Origin: Bacteroidetes bacterium HGW-Bacteroidetes-1
Lineage (GTDB): Bacteria > Bacteroidota > Bacteroidia > Bacteroidales > F082
Direction: 5' to 3'
DNA: 64,000 nucleotides
NCBI GenBank assembly: GCA_002842755.1
Contig: PHDU01000008.1
Span: forward strand, 23,719 to 87,718
The position numbers and the translations under genes are program-made. This document shows positions 45,549 to 57,200 of the stretch, piece after piece. The notes beneath the pieces were generated by a model, which saw only the letters and a program-made list of their open reading frames with translations, searched no databases and was not told where the DNA came from. The stretch's first letter is position 1. Each line of letters opens with the position of its first letter.

Positions 45549-47246
45549 ATGAAAAAGAAAAATCTTTTTTTCTGTTTATTGATATGCTCCATGATTTCAA
45601 TTCAAATCAGACTGAAATCTCAGGAAATCTCATTCAATGCTGCGCTTGAGGGAGTACTATTGACAACAGATCGGAATATGTATGTCTCAGGAGAAAAAAT
45701 AATGTTCTCATCAGTTGTAATTTCTCTAAACAAATATGACGAAGTTGAGATGAACCGAATTATCATCGTTGAGTTAATTACACCCGAAGGTAGTCGGGTC
45801 ACTGGTGGAAAATTTCTTGTAGAAAATCAAAACAGCATGGGTTGTCTGCAGATCCCTGAAGAAACCTCCACTGGTAATTATTACCTGAAATCGTATACAA
45901 GATGGATGAGAAACGGAAGTACTGAAAACTATAATTATGTTCTCCTGAAAATAATTCATCCTTCCAAATCTGAAATTCTCAACGGAAAGGATAATTTCGA
46001 TTCCATAAGTTTTGATCGTCGTAATTTTGAAAAGACAAACGATATTAAAATCGTTACTGATCAATCATCATATTCTTCGGGTGATAAGATTCAGATAAGC
46101 ATTTCCTCTTCTGGAAAGTGTGATTCTACCTCAAAAATTTCGTTAACCTTGGCACCGGAAGCATCAATAGATCTTGATAAAGGATTTGTAAAAAAAACTA
46201 ATCCATCATCCATCATAAGCACCTCCAATTTGCAATATTATCCCGAATTCAAAGGAGTTTCTCTTTCTGGGAAGCTACTTGATAAAAATAATAAACAGGC
46301 ACTTGCTGGAACTAAAATCAACCTCTCTGTTCTTGGAGATAAAGATATTATGGTTACCGGTACTGACTCAGCTGGCAGGTTCTTTTTTTCATTACCAGAT
46401 TATTATGGTAATCGCGACCTTTTTCTTAGTGCTGAAAATCAAAATGACATAAGTTCTGAGATATTTATCGACAATGATTTCTGCATCAGACCTGTAAATC
46501 TTCCCTCCCCGCTTTTTATTCTTAGCGAAGCAGAAAAAGTAACTGCTTTGAATTTGGTTATTAACCACACAATTCAAAAAAAATTCCAAAATATCAGCAT
46601 TGAAAACGAACCTGAAATAAATAGTGACAGCAACTCTTTTTATGGTGTACCCTCAGAAGTTCTGATGCTTGAAAACTACATTGATCTTCCAACTTTGGAA
46701 GATTATTTTAATGAACTTCCCTTGATGGTAAAAGTCAGGAAAACCAAAGGAAAAAAACATTTCAGGTTTTACACAACACAAGGCGAAATGGCCATTTTCG
46801 ACCCTCTTGTATTGATCGACTGGGTTGCTGTTAATGATGCGGATCGCATTTTGGCGATGCCACCACGTGAGATTAAGCGCATCGAACTCATAAACGCTCC
46901 CTATGTTAAAGGCAATATAGTATACGGAGGCATTGTCAGTTTTATTTCTAAAAAATATGACTTCGCCGGCATTGATCTTCCCACCTCCGGCACATTTATA
47001 CGTTATCGATTTCTGGAAGAGTGCGATCAAGAACCAATTCAGGAGTCGTTTGGAAGCCATCGACCTGATGCCCGTAATACAATATACTGGAATCCTGAAA
47101 TTACGCTTGATGAAAAAGGTGAAACAGAAATATATATGAGCGCACCCGAAACCTCTGGATGTTATGTTTTGTTATTACGGGAAATGAATAAAAACGCAGG
47201 AATAAAACAACGTTGGATTGAGATCGAAATTAAAGGCTCAGAATAA
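45549..47246 (+). CDS. exported MG2-like protein with a plug-like C-terminal region
   Basis: A 565-residue exported protein. A signal peptide (KKKNLFFCLLICSMISIQI) precedes an MG2-like macroglobulin beta-sandwich (about 30-130, with TTDRNMYVSGEKIMFSS). Around residues 400-460 lies a stretch that reads like a TonB-receptor plug (PLVLIDWVAVNDADRIL, then IKRIELINAPY and GGIVSFISKK), but no barrel follows. It starts 4 bases after the DUF4249 gene and ends the operon. It might form an extracellular or periplasmic partner of the receptor. The domain assignment is from motif recall only. Confidence 0.68.
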   Translation: MKKKNLFFCLLICSMISIQIRLKSQEISFNAALEGVLLTTDRNMYVSGEKIMFSSVVISLNKYDEVEMNRIIIVELITPEGSRVTGGKFLVENQNSMGCLQIPEETSTGNYYLKSYTRWMRNGSTENYNYVLLKIIHPSKSEILNGKDNFDSISFDRRNFEKTNDIKIVTDQSSYSSGDKIQISISSSGKCDSTSKISLTLAPEASIDLDKGFVKKTNPSSIISTSNLQYYPEFKGVSLSGKLLDKNNKQALAGTKINLSVLGDKDIMVTGTDSAGRFFFSLPDYYGNRDLFLSAENQNDISSEIFIDNDFCIRPVNLPSPLFILSEAEKVTALNLVINHTIQKKFQNISIENEPEINSDSNSFYGVPSEVLMLENYIDLPTLEDYFNELPLMVKVRKTKGKKHFRFYTTQGEMAIFDPLVLIDWVAVNDADRILAMPPREIKRIELINAPYVKGNIVYGGIVSFISKKYDFAGIDLPTSGTFIRYRFLEECDQEPIQESFGSHRPDARNTIYWNPEITLDEKGETEIYMSAPETSGCYVLLLREMNKNAGIKQRWIEIEIKGSE

Positions 47247-47287
47247 ACTCAATTGTTTGCTCTCCATTTTAATGTTTAGAACCTTTT

Positions 47288-47887
47288 TTAAAGTTTTTCT
47301 GCTACAAGTCTCACCAATGCAGCTTTGCCGGCATGATTATCTCCTTCATCCAGAAAACCAATACTTTCTTCGAGTAAATTGATTTTGAGTTGTGCAAAAT
47401 CACCAGCAAGCATTTCAGCGCTATAAAGCAAATCAGGATTACGAGGTCCTCCGGAATTAAAACGAAGTTGATCAGGAGTGAAAGCTTCAATAATTATTCT
47501 ACCTCCGGGCTTAAGAGCTTCAACCAACTTTTGATGAAGAACAGGACGGTCAACAGGATTTAAATGCACAAATACTAAAGCAATAACATCATAATATAAT
47601 TTCTTTGGTTCAAAAAAGGTCAAGTCTTCAATGAGGTAATCATTCAATTTCACATTATTTTTTGCAGAGAGCGCCAATGCTTTTTCCCTACCTGATTCAC
47701 TATAATCTACCGCATCAACTTGCCATCCATTGGCTGCCGCCCAAACTGCATTTCGTCCTTCACCTTCCCCTGGCAGAAGAATGTTTCCTTTTGGCAATAA
47801 AGACAATTGACTTCTAAAAAACTTATTGGGCAGTTCGCCATAAATATAAATTTCAGATGAAAAACGCTCGTTCCAGAAATGTTTCAT
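47288..47887 (-). CDS. class I SAM-dependent methyltransferase (TehB/thiopurine type)
   Basis: A 199-residue cytoplasmic methyltransferase opening with MKHFWNERFSSEIYIYGELPN. Motif I is GEGEGRNAVWAAANGWQVDAVDYS (about 41-64), with the GEGRN loop characteristic of TehB-like and thiopurine S-methyltransferase relatives; the acidic residue of motif II is in AVDYSESG. The catalytic target is unknown (oxyanions such as tellurite, or small thiols, are candidates). It lies downstream of the malic enzyme terminator and stands alone. Confidence 0.8.
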   Translation of the reverse strand: MKHFWNERFSSEIYIYGELPNKFFRSQLSLLPKGNILLPGEGEGRNAVWAAANGWQVDAVDYSESGREKALALSAKNNVKLNDYLIEDLTFFEPKKLYYDVIALVFVHLNPVDRPVLHQKLVEALKPGGRIIIEAFTPDQLRFNSGGPRNPDLLYSAEMLAGDFAQLKINLLEESIGFLDEGDNHAGKAALVRLVAEKL

Positions 47888-48049
47888 AAATACTATTTTA
47901 TCTACTAAACAAGTTCATAAACAAATTGTTTAGATAAGCCTTACAAAATCAAGTTTACTGAGCAAAGTCATTAATCTGCAAAAAAGAAACACTTTTAACG
48001 AGTTAAAACAATTTTTCTATTTGCCCATCAAAACTGGCCAAAAATGAAA

Positions 48050-48090
48050 ATACATCTGAAAGATTTGTGCGACAAATCTTTCAGATGTAT
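48050..48090 (-). terminator. 19-bp hairpin terminator of the malic enzyme gene
   Basis: Arms 48050-48068 and 48072-48090 are exact inverted complements around a GCG loop. On the minus strand the hairpin is followed by TTTTCATTTTT, so it ends the malic enzyme transcript 48 bases after the stop codon. The unusual length and perfect pairing are striking. Confidence 0.75.
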
Positions 48091-48137
48091 AATTATTACA
48101 CAGTATTAGCAAAATCTAATCAGATATCGTTTTTTCT

Positions 48138-50405
48138 TTATGTTTTGGTTTGAGAATCAATCACCGCCAGCGTGATCATATTGACAATTTCATTTACCGA
48201 GCTTCCCATTTGAAGAATCTGAACAGATTCGCTCAACCCATTGAGAACCGGCCCAATCACATCAAACTTGCCAAGTTCCTGCATCAGTTTATAGGCAATA
48301 TTACCCGACTCGAGGTTAGGAAAGATCAGCACATTGGCAGGTCCACCATTCAATTTCGAAAACGAAAATGATTCGCTAAGCAAGTCAGGATTTAAAGCTG
48401 CATTGGCCTGAATTTCTCCATCTACAATGAGGTCAGGATAATTTTGATGCAGATATTCAACTGCTTTGCGTTGCTTTTCAGGCACAATGCCAGAGGCAGA
48501 TCCGAAACTTGAATAAGAAACCAGTGCTACCCTTGGAACAATTTTAAAACTACGAACAGACTGACAAGTCTGTAAAGTAATTTCAACAAGTTGTTCCCAG
48601 TTTGGATTGATGTTAAGAGTACAATCAGCAAAGAAAACAGGCCCATTTTTGGTGTTGATAATGTACATTCCCGAAACAATATTATTTTCTTTTGCCTTAT
48701 CAATTAATTGAAGAACCGGGCGTATGGAGTCAGGGTAGTTGCGAGTGAGCCCCGAGACCATGGCATCGGCAAATCCAGTTGCAAGCATCATTGGAGCAAA
48801 ATAATTGCGGTGCATTAAAAGACTTTTTGCGGCTGTAAAAGTCATTCCCTTTCGTTGACGCCGTTGAAACAATAACTCTGCAAATTGTTTCCTGCGTCCG
48901 TTTTGTGCATTTGAACGAGGATCAATGATTTCAACACCTTGAAGTTCAAGTTCATTCTCCTGAATAATTGCTTTAATTTTTGCAGCATTTCCCATTAGAA
49001 TTGGCTCGGCAAGTCCTTCATTAAGAATAATTTCTGCTGCTTTAAGCATCTTATAGTTTTCTGCATCAGCTAAGGCTACTCTTTTAGGGTTATGCTTTGC
49101 ACGTGTTTTAATTTGTCTTATCAGAGGGTTGCTTGTTTTGAGTCTTTTTCGAAGCTCATCAACATAACTATCAAAGTTTTTTATAGGGTTTCTTGCTACG
49201 CCAGATTCCATTGCCGCCCGTGCAACTGCGGGAGCAACAAGTTCAATCAACCTTGGATCAGTTGGTTTTGGAATGATATAATCCCGGCCAAAACGAAGAT
49301 TATTTACATTGAAAGCAATATTTACTTCTTCGGGAACTGGTTCTTTTGCCAGTTGTGCAAGTGCCCGGGAAGCGGCCAGCTTCATTTCATCATTTATTTC
49401 ACTAGCACGAACATCGAGTGCACCTCTAAATATGTAAGGAAAACCAAGAACATTATTGATTTGATTGGGGAAATCCGAACGCCCCGTTGCCATAATGATA
49501 TCATCGCGCGTTGACATAGCATCAACATATGAAATTTCAGGATTGGGATTGGCAAGAGCAAATACGATTGGCGAATCAGCCATAGCAAGCAGCATGTCTT
49601 TTTTAAGTACACCACCTACTGATAATCCCAGAAATAAATCAGCACCTTTCAGCGCCTCACCAAGACTAAGATCAGGTATATCATGTGCAAATTGCTTTTT
49701 TGACTCGTTAAGATCTATACGGTTTTTATTGATTATCCCTTTGCTGTCAAACATGAAAATATTATTCGGATTTGCTCCCAGCTTGATGTAAAGTTTCGTA
49801 CATGAAATGGCCGCAGCGCCAGCGCCATTGACTACAATTTTTATCGAATCTATTTTTTTCCCGTTTATTTCCAGCGCATTTAATAGCCCGGCTGAAGTGA
49901 TGATGGCTGTACCATGCTGATCATCATGCATGAGAGGAATAGGAAGAAGTTTTTTTAACTCTTCTTCAATAAAAAAACACTCTGGCGCTTTAATATCTTC
50001 AAGATTGATACCCCCAAAAGTAGGCGCAATGGCTTTTACGGCTTCGATAAATTTTAAGGGATCTTTTTCATTGATTTCAATGTCGAAAACATCGATATCA
50101 GCAAAAACCTTAAATAACAATCCTTTACCTTCCATTACCGGTTTCCCTGCTTCAGGTCCGATATCTCCAAGACCCAAAACAGCTGTTCCATTGGATATCA
50201 CACCAACAAGATTACCCTTCATAGTGTATTTATACACATCATCTGGATTTCTATTAATCGCAAGACAAGGATCAGCTACTCCCGGACTATATGCAAGTGA
50301 CAGGTCGCGCTGTGTGCTATAAGGTTTTGTTGGAACCACTTCAAGTTTTCCAGGCCGGCCCTGAGAGTGGTAATTCAGGGCATCTTTGTAAAATAATTTA
50401 TCCAT
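48138..50405 (-). CDS. maeB: NADP-dependent malic enzyme with C-terminal phosphotransacetylase-like domain
   Basis: A 755-residue MaeB-type enzyme. The N-terminal part (to about 430) holds the malic enzyme domains, including [15 protein letters not shown], the [11 protein letters not shown] metal/substrate block and the NAD(P)-binding [12 protein letters not shown] loop; the C-terminal part (about 430-750) is a phosphate acetyl/butyryltransferase-like domain. The C-terminal domain of MaeB is regulatory, sensing acetyl-CoA, rather than fully catalytic. It decarboxylates malate to pyruvate and supplies NADPH. It has its own promoter and terminator and is divergent from ruvA. Confidence 0.95.
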   Translation of the reverse strand: MDKLFYKDALNYHSQGRPGKLEVVPTKPYSTQRDLSLAYSPGVADPCLAINRNPDDVYKYTMKGNLVGVISNGTAVLGLGDIGPEAGKPVMEGKGLLFKVFADIDVFDIEINEKDPLKFIEAVKAIAPTFGGINLEDIKAPECFFIEEELKKLLPIPLMHDDQHGTAIITSAGLLNALEINGKKIDSIKIVVNGAGAAAISCTKLYIKLGANPNNIFMFDSKGIINKNRIDLNESKKQFAHDIPDLSLGEALKGADLFLGLSVGGVLKKDMLLAMADSPIVFALANPNPEISYVDAMSTRDDIIMATGRSDFPNQINNVLGFPYIFRGALDVRASEINDEMKLAASRALAQLAKEPVPEEVNIAFNVNNLRFGRDYIIPKPTDPRLIELVAPAVARAAMESGVARNPIKNFDSYVDELRKRLKTSNPLIRQIKTRAKHNPKRVALADAENYKMLKAAEIILNEGLAEPILMGNAAKIKAIIQENELELQGVEIIDPRSNAQNGRRKQFAELLFQRRQRKGMTFTAAKSLLMHRNYFAPMMLATGFADAMVSGLTRNYPDSIRPVLQLIDKAKENNIVSGMYIINTKNGPVFFADCTLNINPNWEQLVEITLQTCQSVRSFKIVPRVALVSYSSFGSASGIVPEKQRKAVEYLHQNYPDLIVDGEIQANAALNPDLLSESFSFSKLNGGPANVLIFPNLESGNIAYKLMQELGKFDVIGPVLNGLSESVQILQMGSSVNEIVNMITLAVIDSQTKT

Positions 50406-50428
50406 TACATTGAATTTTTTTAATACTT

Positions 50429-50436
50429 CAAAGGTA
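50429..50436 (-). promoter_or_regulatory. -7 promoter element of the malic enzyme gene
   Basis: The minus strand reads TACCTTTG, a perfect TAnnTTTG match, 23 bases before the malic enzyme ATG. Confidence 0.75.
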
Positions 50437-50546
50437 ACAATTATTACATTTTATTTATGCAGAATATCTTTTGTTATAACAAAAAAACGAATCCTATTAA
50501 AACATCTTTGGCGCTAAGGTCAATTACAGTGCAAAGCTGTTTTTTG

Positions 50547-50554
50547 TACATTTG
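50547..50554 (+). promoter_or_regulatory. -7 promoter element of ruvA
   Basis: TACATTTG matches TAnnTTTG, 42 bases before the ruvA ATG. This promoter probably also drives sprA. Confidence 0.65.
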
Positions 50555-50596
50555 TTGCCGCAACTTGCATTATGATAATCATAAATATTAAATTCT

Positions 50597-51178
50597 ATGT
50601 ATGCGTATATCTCAGGGAAGCTTATTGAAAAAAATCCGGCATTTGTAGTTATTGATGTTCAAGGTGTTGGGTATCATATTCACATTTCACTAAACACATT
50701 TGCTTCCATAGGAAATGAAGAATATGTTAAACTTTACACACATCTGTCCATAAGAGAAGACGCACATCTGTTGTATGGTTTTCATAATCAGGAAGAGAGG
50801 GCACTTTTTCTACATCTTATTTCTGTTTCTGGTGTAGGTTCAAATACAGCCCGTGTTATACTGTCATCTTTGAGTGCCCAGGAAGCCGTTGAGGCTATCT
50901 CATCAGGTAATGTCAGTCTTTTGCAGCGCGTAAAAGGTATAGGTACAAAAACAGCACAACGGATTGTAGTTGATTTACGCGATAAAGTAAGTAAGACCGG
51001 ATCAGGTGGTGAAAAAACAGATTTATCATACAATACTAATAAAGACGAAGCGTTATCAGCATTGCTGATTCTTGGATTTAACAAGGTAGCTGCCGAAAAG
51101 GTGCTAATAAAACTTCTACAAACAGACCCTTCGCTGAAAGTTGAAAAACTGATTAAGGAAGCTTTGAGAGTTTTGTAA
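50597..51178 (+). CDS. ruvA: Holliday junction DNA helicase subunit RuvA
   Basis: A 193-residue RuvA, which binds four-way junctions as a tetramer and loads RuvB for branch migration. The N-terminal OB fold starts MYAYISGKLIEKNPAFVVID, followed by the conserved YTHLSIREDAHLLYGF block. The tandem helix-hairpin-helix motifs are at about 75-95 (SVSGVGSNTAR) and 110-130 (RVKGIGTKTAQRI). A flexible acidic linker leads to the RuvB-binding domain III at the C-terminus. The divergent maeB gene is upstream, and sprA starts 52 bases downstream. Confidence 0.97.
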   Translation: MYAYISGKLIEKNPAFVVIDVQGVGYHIHISLNTFASIGNEEYVKLYTHLSIREDAHLLYGFHNQEERALFLHLISVSGVGSNTARVILSSLSAQEAVEAISSGNVSLLQRVKGIGTKTAQRIVVDLRDKVSKTGSGGEKTDLSYNTNKDEALSALLILGFNKVAAEKVLIKLLQTDPSLKVEKLIKEALRVL

Positions 51179-51230
51179 TTGACAGATTGGTAAATGAGTA
51201 AGTGTTAGGAACAAAAAAAGAGATTGTCTT

Positions 51231-54200
51231 TTGAGCAAATTTAATCGAAACAGAGTACAGTTTATTGTTGTTGGAATATTGGGTTTACTCATATTGGTTT
51301 CATCCATTTTCGCAGGACCTCCTGCACTATTTGAGCGACCCGTATTTTCTCCTCAAATCGTTGAACCTGATACAACTGCAAAACCATTGTATCCTGTTCC
51401 TCCTGATGATGGCGACCCTGATTATCCTACCAATACACAATCACCACTTTACCTGAATGAACCACCCAATATCAAGCGCGAGGTTGTTTATGATCCCGTT
51501 TTACGTCAGTATGTTTTTGTAAGCAAAGTTGGCGAGTTTTCTTACCGAACTCCTACCCCCATGAACGAGAAAGAGTACATGGACTATCAAAACCGGAAAG
51601 GGATCGATACTTATTGGACTGAACGCTCAAAAAACAGCGCGCCAGCCAGCAGCTCTTCAATCATTCCGGCTTTATATGTTGGCGGGAAAGTATTTGATCA
51701 GATTTTTGGCAGCAACACCATCGATATCAGGCCACAGGGTTCTGCAGAAGTTACCTTCGGTGTTCGAAGCATGCGCAGGGAAGACCCTCAGTTAGACGTG
51801 CGGCAAAGAAGAACTACCAATTTTGATTTTGACCAAAGGATTCAAATGAATGTCATTGCCAAAATTGGTGACAAGATAGAATTTAAAACAAATTACAATA
51901 CTGAAGCAACCTTTCAGTTTGAAAACAGACTGGCGCTCAAATACGAGGGAAAAGAAGACGAAATCGTTAAATTGATTGAAGCAGGAAATGTAAGTATGCC
52001 ACTCAACACAACCCTTATCAGGGGAAGTCAGGCACTTTTTGGCATCAAAACAAAACTTCAGTTTGGCAAAACCTCAGTTACGGCAGTTTTTTCCCAGCAA
52101 GAAAGTGAAACCAAGAATATTACTGTTCAGGGAGGTGCTCAATCGAACAAATTCAAACTAAGCTCTCTCGATTATGAGGAAAACCGGCATTACTTTTTAG
52201 CACAATATTTTAGGGAGAATTATGAGAAAGCATTGCAGACACTTCCTATTTTAACTTCTGATATAAACATAACAAGGGTTGAGGTTTGGGTTACCAACAT
52301 CGGCCCTGCATTACAAAACAACAGAAACATTATTGCTTTTACTGATTTAGGTGAAGGTAGGCGCGAGTGGCTCAACAATGCTGAGATTCAGCCCACATTT
52401 GGCACACCCCTTCCTTCAGGCAACTCAAACAATCTTATCAGCCGTCTTGATACTGCAAGCATCAGAAGCATCAATACTGCAAGTTCTTATCTTTCAGGCG
52501 ATCCTTTTGCTATTGGAAGAACAGGCTATTTCATTGCCGGGCAAGACTTTGAAAAGGTAGAAAATGCCAGAAAACTGAGTGCTACAGAATACTCTTTCAA
52601 TAGCAAGCTTGGCTTTATCTCACTCAATACCAATCTTGGTCCTGATCAAACGCTTGCTGTTGCATACCAATATACTGTTATCGGCTACGACAGCACTTTT
52701 CAGGTAGGTGAATTTGCCAATGAGGGCATAAATGCGCCAAATTGTCTAACAGTCAAGCTGCTTAAAGGAACTTCACTCAATACACGGATGCCAATGTGGA
52801 ATCTGATGATGAAGAATGTATATTCCATCAAGGCCTTTCAGGTAAATCGTGAAGATTTTACGTTTAATATTTTATATTCCGGTAATCAGAATGGTGTGCC
52901 GACAGGATATTTTACAGAAGGATCTGAAAGTGTAAAGGGAATTCCTCTGATTCATCTGATGGGATTAGATAATTTAAACCAACAGGGCAATCCTGTTGCT
53001 GGTGGCGATGGGGTTTTCGACTACCTTGATAATGCTGCCACATCAGGGGGCACCATCAATGCGAGTAACGGCCGTATCTTTTTTACTGTTCTTGAGCCTT
53101 TTAGTAAGCACATCCGAAACGTAATATTTCCCGATGACCCTGATTTAGCTGACCGCTACGCCTACGATTCACTTTATACTCTCACCAAGTCGGGAGCCGA
53201 GCAATACCCTGAAAAAAATAAATTTATACTTGAAGGGTTTTACAAATCACAGTCGGGAAGTGAAATAAGCCTTAATGCTTTAAATGTACCTCAAGGATCA
53301 GTAAATGTAACAGCCGGGGGCGTTCCTCTAACGGAAAATGTGGATTACACGGTTGATTACACCCTAGGGCGTGTGAGAATTATTAATGAAGGCATTTTAA
53401 GCTCGGGAACACCAATTAACATCTCTCTCGAGAGTAATTCACTATTTAATCTTCAACAAAAACGAATGATGGGTTTAAGAGTAGATCATGAGGTAAATCG
53501 TGATTTTCGTCTCGGAGCTACATTACTTAACCTTCATGAACGCCCTTTAACTCAAAAAGTAAATTATGGCGATGACCCCATTTCAAATACCATTTATGGT
53601 GTTGATCTTAGTTATCGTCGTGAGTCGCGATGGCTCACAAGAATGATCGACAAGTTGCCTTTTTACAGCACCAATCAGGTTTCACGTATTAATGTTGACG
53701 GTGAGTTTGCTCATTTCCTTCCGGGTCATTCAAGAGCAGTGGGCCAAACAGGAACTTCCTACATTGATGACTTTGAAGGTGCCAAATCAACCATCGATTT
53801 ACGTCAGGTGAGTACATGGTTTCTGGCGAGTACACCTCAAAATCAATTTGATCTCTTCCCGGAGGGCGCGCCTGGCACCGACCTTCATTATGGGAAAAAC
53901 AGAGCCAAACTGGCCTGGTATATTATCGATCCACTATTTTACGATCGTTTTGGAACGCTGCGTCCGTCAAATGTTGATAAGGAAGAACTTAGCAAACACA
54001 GTGTACGTCAGGTACTCGAAACTGAAGTATTTCCAAATAAAGAAATTCCTTCCGGAACACCCACAAACATAGCAGTTTTAAATCTTGCTTATTATCCAAA
54101 CGAGAGAGGTCCTTACAACTATGACGTTGTTCCAACGCCATACAGCAGCGGGATCAGCGCCGATGGAACTTTAAATGACCCCGCCTCAAGGTGGGGTGGC

Positions 54201-57200
54201 ATCATGCGCCGTATTGAATCGACAGATTTTGAAGCTACCAATATTGAGTATATCGAATTCTGGATGATGGATCCTTTTGCTGATGATCCGGAAAACAGTG
54301 GCGAGCTTTTTATCAATCTGGGTGATATTTCAGAAGATATCCTTCGTGATGGAAGAAGATTTTATGAAAATGGGCTTCCTACCTCTGATATTATAGAAAA
54401 TGTTGATACTACCATCTGGGGTCGTGTGCCTACATTGCAGGCTTTGGTTGAGTCGTTTAGCAATACTGCTGGATCAAGACAATTCCAGGATGTGGGTTAC
54501 GATGGTTTACGTGATGAAGATGAAAGAAGTTTTCATGCCGCATTTCTTGAATACATAAAACAAGAATTTGGTGAAGAATCGGCAGCTTATCAACTTGTAT
54601 CAAGTGATCCATCGTCTGATAACTTTCAATATTTCAGAGGCTCAAGGCTTGACAGTGATTCAAGATACAGCAGTGTTCTTGAGCGTTACAAACATTTTAA
54701 CGGCCCTGATGGCAACTCTCCAACAGATGATCAGAACACAGAGAATTATCCAACAAGTGGTAGTTCTCTGCCAAATGTTGAAGACATTAATCGTGACAAC
54801 ACCCTTAGTGAAGCCGAGAGATATTTCCAGTACCGTATTCAATTGGATCCAGACAACATGAATGTTGGAGAAAACTTTATCTCTGATATTCATGAAGCTA
54901 TCGGTATCCCACTAGCCAATGGTGGTGTTGGTGAAGTAAAATGGTATCAGTTTAGAATCCCCGTCAGTCAGCCCGAGCGTGTCATTGGTAACATTCAGGA
55001 TTTTAGATCCATCCGTTTTCTACGTATGTTTATGCGTGGATTTGAAAAACCGGTGGTAGCAAGATTTGCTACCCTTGAATTGGTGAGAGGAGAATGGCGT
55101 AAATATCGTCAGAACCTTCAGGCTGCGGGCGAATATTTTGCCAATGATGATCCCAATCAAACCAAATTTGAGATTTCTGCAGTAAATATTGAGGAAAACG
55201 GAAGACGAGCACCTGTTCCTTATGTGATTCCTCCTGGCATCGAACGTGAAATCAATTATGGCACAACAAGTCTGGTTCGTCTTAATGAGCAAGCCATGCA
55301 GTTTACTGTGGACGATCTTTTAGACGGTGATGCTAAAGCAGCTTTCAAGACAACAGAGTTTGATTTCCGCCAATACAAAAAACTTAAAATGTATGTTCAT
55401 GCTGAAAAGTTGTTCGAATCTGATGTTTTAAATTATGGAGACCTGACAATATTTGTGCGCCTGGGTGCAGATTTTACGCAAAATTATTATGAATATGAAA
55501 TACCCCTCACTTTTACTCCCTGGGGTACATCATTTACTGATGCAGAAACCATTTGGCCTGAGGCAAACAACCTCGATATTAATCTCGAAGAATTGGTAAA
55601 AGTAAAAGAAAACAGAAATATTGCCATGCGTAACCCCAATTCTGATATCAGGATCAACTATCCTTACATGGAGTTTCTTGGCGATCACAAAGTAAAAGTG
55701 ATAGGTAATCCAAGCATCAGCGATGTTAAAGGCATAATGATTGGTGTTCGGAATCCCAAACAAATGAATCTGGGTATTGACGATGACGGAAATCCAAAAA
55801 GCGCAATCCTTTGGGTCAATGAATTACGTGTTACCGACTTTAACAGCAAAGGAGGCTGGGCAGCAACAGCCCGTGTTGAAACCATCCTTGCTGATCTTGG
55901 TAGAGTGGTTGTTTCAGGATCACATACCACACCAGGATTTGGGAGCCTTGAAATGAAAGTAAACGAAACAGCACGCGAGGCTGTAACCAACTTCGATATT
56001 GCGTCTGATATTGATCTGGGCAAGTTCTTTTCCGAAAATATTGGCTTACGCCTGCCTTTGCATTTTGATTATGGAGAATCACATATAAAGCCTGAATACA
56101 ATCCCCTTGATCCGGATATCAAACAGAAAAATCTTCTCAACTCTTTTGATACCAAAGCAGAACAGGATTCAATAAAAGGCCTCACAAATGATTTCACGAT
56201 GCGTAAAAACATCAACTTTATCAATGTTCGTAAAGAAAGAACAGGCACCCAGACAAAAGCCAATATTTACGATATTGAAAACTGGAATTTCTCTTATTCC
56301 TACAGTGAAATTTACCAACGGAACATTGATGTCGAGTACGACTTAAGGCAATTGTACCGCGGAGGAATAGGGTTCAACTATAATGCTAACCCAAAAAATA
56401 TTCAGCCATTCTCTGGTGCCCGATGGGCATCAAAACCATTCATGCAACTTGTAAAGGATTTTAATTTCTTCTATTTGCCCCGGAATCTTTCTTTCAGAAC
56501 TGAAATGAACCGGCAAAATAACGAGAAGAAATTTCGGAATAAAAGTGAAGGCGATATCATTACATACCCGATTTTTGCAAAACAATGGAACTGGAATCGT
56601 AATTATGACTTCAAGTTTGATCTTACACGCTCTCTCACCATGGACTATTCTGCAGGTGCAAATGCATATATTTACGAGCCTGCCGGAAATCCCGACAAAG
56701 GATCAGAATTTTATGCTATGAACCGCGATACCATCTGGAACGAAATTCTTCAACTGGGCACAAAGACACGATTTAACCAGATTGTAAAATTCAACTATAA
56801 CATTCCCATCAATAAGATTCCCATTTTCAACTGGTTGAGTGCAACTGCAGGTTATCAGGGACTTTTCACCTGGAGTGCCTCGCCCCTTTCAGTCCAACCG
56901 CGGATCGGAAACACGATTGAAAATCAAAACACAAAACAGCTCAATGGGAATGTTGATTTCCTTCGATTATACAACAGGATTGGGTATCTTCAAAAACTCA
57001 ATACTCCTGCCCGTGCTCCAGGCAGAGGAGCAGGGGCAATGCCCCGTCCCGGAAGTGGTGTGACTCGTCCCGGACGGGATAATCCTAACAAAGATGCCAT
57101 AGCTGGAGCTGATACAACAGATCAGAAACCGTCTGTAAACTACTTTAAAATTGTTGGCGATCAGATTCTAAAACTCGCCATGAGTGTAAAGAGAGGCAAC

